This document shows, piece after piece, positions 63,078-64,000 of a stretch of 64,000 bases of DNA. Position 1 is the stretch's first letter; the number at the start of each line of letters is the position of its first letter. The position numbers were made by a program, and so were the translations under genes. The notes beneath the pieces were generated by a model. The model did no database searches. It was not told where the DNA came from and was given only the letters and a program-made list of their open reading frames with translations. Source of the DNA: Ensifer sp. MPMI2T (GTDB lineage Bacteria; Pseudomonadota; Alphaproteobacteria; Rhizobiales; Rhizobiaceae); assembly GCF_004827385.1 (NCBI RefSeq), contig NZ_SRXN01000017.1, forward strand, positions 62,001-126,000. Direction: 5' to 3'.

Positions 63078-63854
63078 ATGAAAAACGTGAAGCTGAAATC
63101 GCCGAAACAACGGTCAAAATCGAACGCAGAGACAGTCCGCCTGACTCCGGCTCGGCAACGCAGTGCCTACAGTGCAGCCGAGGTCGAGGAGATATTCCGC
63201 CGGTTCTCGGTGCAGCGTCCGGAACCGAGGGGCGAACTCGAACTCGTCAATCCGTTCACGCTCGTCGTCGCGGTTGCGCTTTCGGCCCAGGCAACCGACG
63301 CCGGCGTCAACAAGGCGACGCGCGCGCTCTTTGCGGTGGCCGATACACCGCAAAAGATGCTGGCGCTGGGCGAGGAAAAGCTTCGGGACTATATCAAGAC
63401 GATCGGGCTTTACCGCAACAAGGCGAAAAACGTCATAGCGCTTTCGGAGAAGCTGATCGCCGATTTCGGCGGTGAGGTACCCCGCACGCGGGAAGAACTG
63501 GTGACCTTGCCGGGCGTCGGGCGCAAGACCGCCAATGTCGTCTTGTCGATGGCTTTCGGCCAGCCGACGATCGCCGTCGACACTCATATCTTCCGCATCG
63601 CCAACCGCATTCGCCTGGCGCCGGGCAGGACGCCCGACGCAGTGGAAGCGCATCTCCTGCGCGTCATCCCCGAGGCCTATCTTTACCACGCCCACCATTG
63701 GCTGATCCTGCACGGCCGCTACGTCTGCAAGGCACGCCGGCCGGAATGCGAGCGTTGTGTCATCGCCGACCTCTGCAAGTTTCCGGAAAAAACTTGCGAT
63801 ATACCAGCCCCATTGGTCGAACTGCCGCCGCAGGTCGTGCCCATTGCCGGTTGA
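63078..63854 (+). CDS. nth: Endonuclease III
   Basis: 258 aa. The helix-hairpin-helix LPGVGRKTANVV supplies the catalytic Lys, and VDTHIFR the catalytic Asp. The [4Fe-4S] ligands are C217-x6-C224-x2-C227-x5-C233. It removes oxidised pyrimidines and nicks the strand in base-excision repair. The start at 63078 adds a basic 25-residue N-terminus; an ATG at 63024 is inside the neighbour's start region. Confidence 0.95.
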   Translation: MKNVKLKSPKQRSKSNAETVRLTPARQRSAYSAAEVEEIFRRFSVQRPEPRGELELVNPFTLVVAVALSAQATDAGVNKATRALFAVADTPQKMLALGEEKLRDYIKTIGLYRNKAKNVIALSEKLIADFGGEVPRTREELVTLPGVGRKTANVVLSMAFGQPTIAVDTHIFRIANRIRLAPGRTPDAVEAHLLRVIPEAYLYHAHHWLILHGRYVCKARRPECERCVIADLCKFPEKTCDIPAPLVELPPQVVPIAG

Positions 63855-63873
63855 TATGCCGTCGGCTGAGACG

Positions 63874-64000
63874 TCAGGGTGCAGGCGGCCGGTCGACCGC
63901 GCCGGCCTCGATCTCGAATGCGGCGCGAGCGAAGGCTGCGGAGAGCAGAATTGCCGTTGCGGCGTGGACCCCATGCCGCCCGAAAGACGCGCGGCGCAGT
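63874..64000 (-). CDS. C-terminal fragment of an unrecognised protein, cut by the window edge
   Basis: On the minus strand a frame runs open from the edge to a TGA at 63874-63876. It reads as an Ala-rich helix (for example HAATAILLSAAFARAAFEI) and ends DRPPAP. It converges on nth with a 19-nt gap. The family is not recognised, and the outermost 20 nt also look like a palindromic repeat, so coding status is uncertain. Confidence 0.4.
   Translation of the reverse strand, partial: LRRASFGRHGVHAATAILLSAAFARAAFEIEAGAVDRPPAP
63981..64000. repeat. Possible partial copy of the ACGCGCGGCGCTGTAG repeat family
   Basis: GAAAGACGCGCGGCGCAGT at the right edge resembles the middle of the copy at 56316 (GAAAAGACGCGCGGCGCTGT) apart from small differences. 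It is truncated by the window and overlaps the possible coding fragment, so it is a weak call. Confidence 0.35.

Noticed and set aside
1-64000. CRISPR arrays, tRNA or rRNA genes, insertion sequences, prophage
   Set aside because: No regular spacer-repeat pattern, no tRNA-like cloverleaf that I could identify, and no transposase, integrase or phage gene.

Overview
The window looks like part of the chromosome of a fast-growing rhizobium, most probably Sinorhizobium/Ensifer. The evidence is a high-GC coding style with alphaproteobacterial families, short intergenic mosaic palindromes of the RIME type, a Tad pilus locus with TTAACCAT (CtrA-like) boxes, a yejABEF peptide importer, and a dapB-gpmA-nth neighbourhood. 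No rRNA, tRNA, insertion sequence, prophage or CRISPR array was seen. All calls come from reading the sequence; no database search was run.

Region 1 (about 1-20300) is an exopolysaccharide locus. It opens with an AT-rich leader and a compact operon: asparagine-synthase-like amidotransferase, specialised acyl carrier protein, AMP-forming ligase and NAD-synthase-like enzyme. Two genes follow on the opposite strand (acyltransferase-like protein and a PrmC-like methyltransferase). A flippase and a second acyltransferase-like paralogue come next. The rest is a Wzz-type co-polymerase, a Wzy/O-antigen-ligase-type protein, a polysaccharide deacetylase, two GT4 and one GT2 glycosyltransferases, a VanZ-like protein and a large exported glycoside hydrolase. 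The gene set resembles exosortase-associated polysaccharide loci but has no exosortase. The ACP/ligase/amidotransferase module is the most likely poorly described biology in the window.

Region 2 (20300-32630) holds a zinc/cadmium/lead P-type ATPase behind a MerR-type promoter, then nucleoside uptake and salvage. The plus strand carries an ABC ATPase, two permeases, cdd, punA and deoA. The minus strand carries deoB, add, upp and an aspartic protease. The usual lipoprotein receptor of this ABC family is absent.

Region 3 (32760-45010) is a Tad/Flp pilus locus. Two TadE-like pseudopilins and a stand-alone CpaC N-domain protein are on the minus strand. Twin Flp pilins and cpaA-cpaB-cpaC-cpaD-cpaE-cpaF-tadB-tadC are on the plus strand, and tadD is on the minus strand.

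Region 4 (45100-64000) is core metabolism and envelope: leucyl aminopeptidase, a MarR-like regulator, an NlpC/P60 hydrolase, a hydroxyacid reductase, yejABEF, mepA, mgsA, glk, an MsbA-like ABC exporter, dapB, gpmA, an AraC-Ogt fusion, a DUF2244 protein, nth, and the edge of one further gene. Two families of short palindromic repeats lie between these genes.
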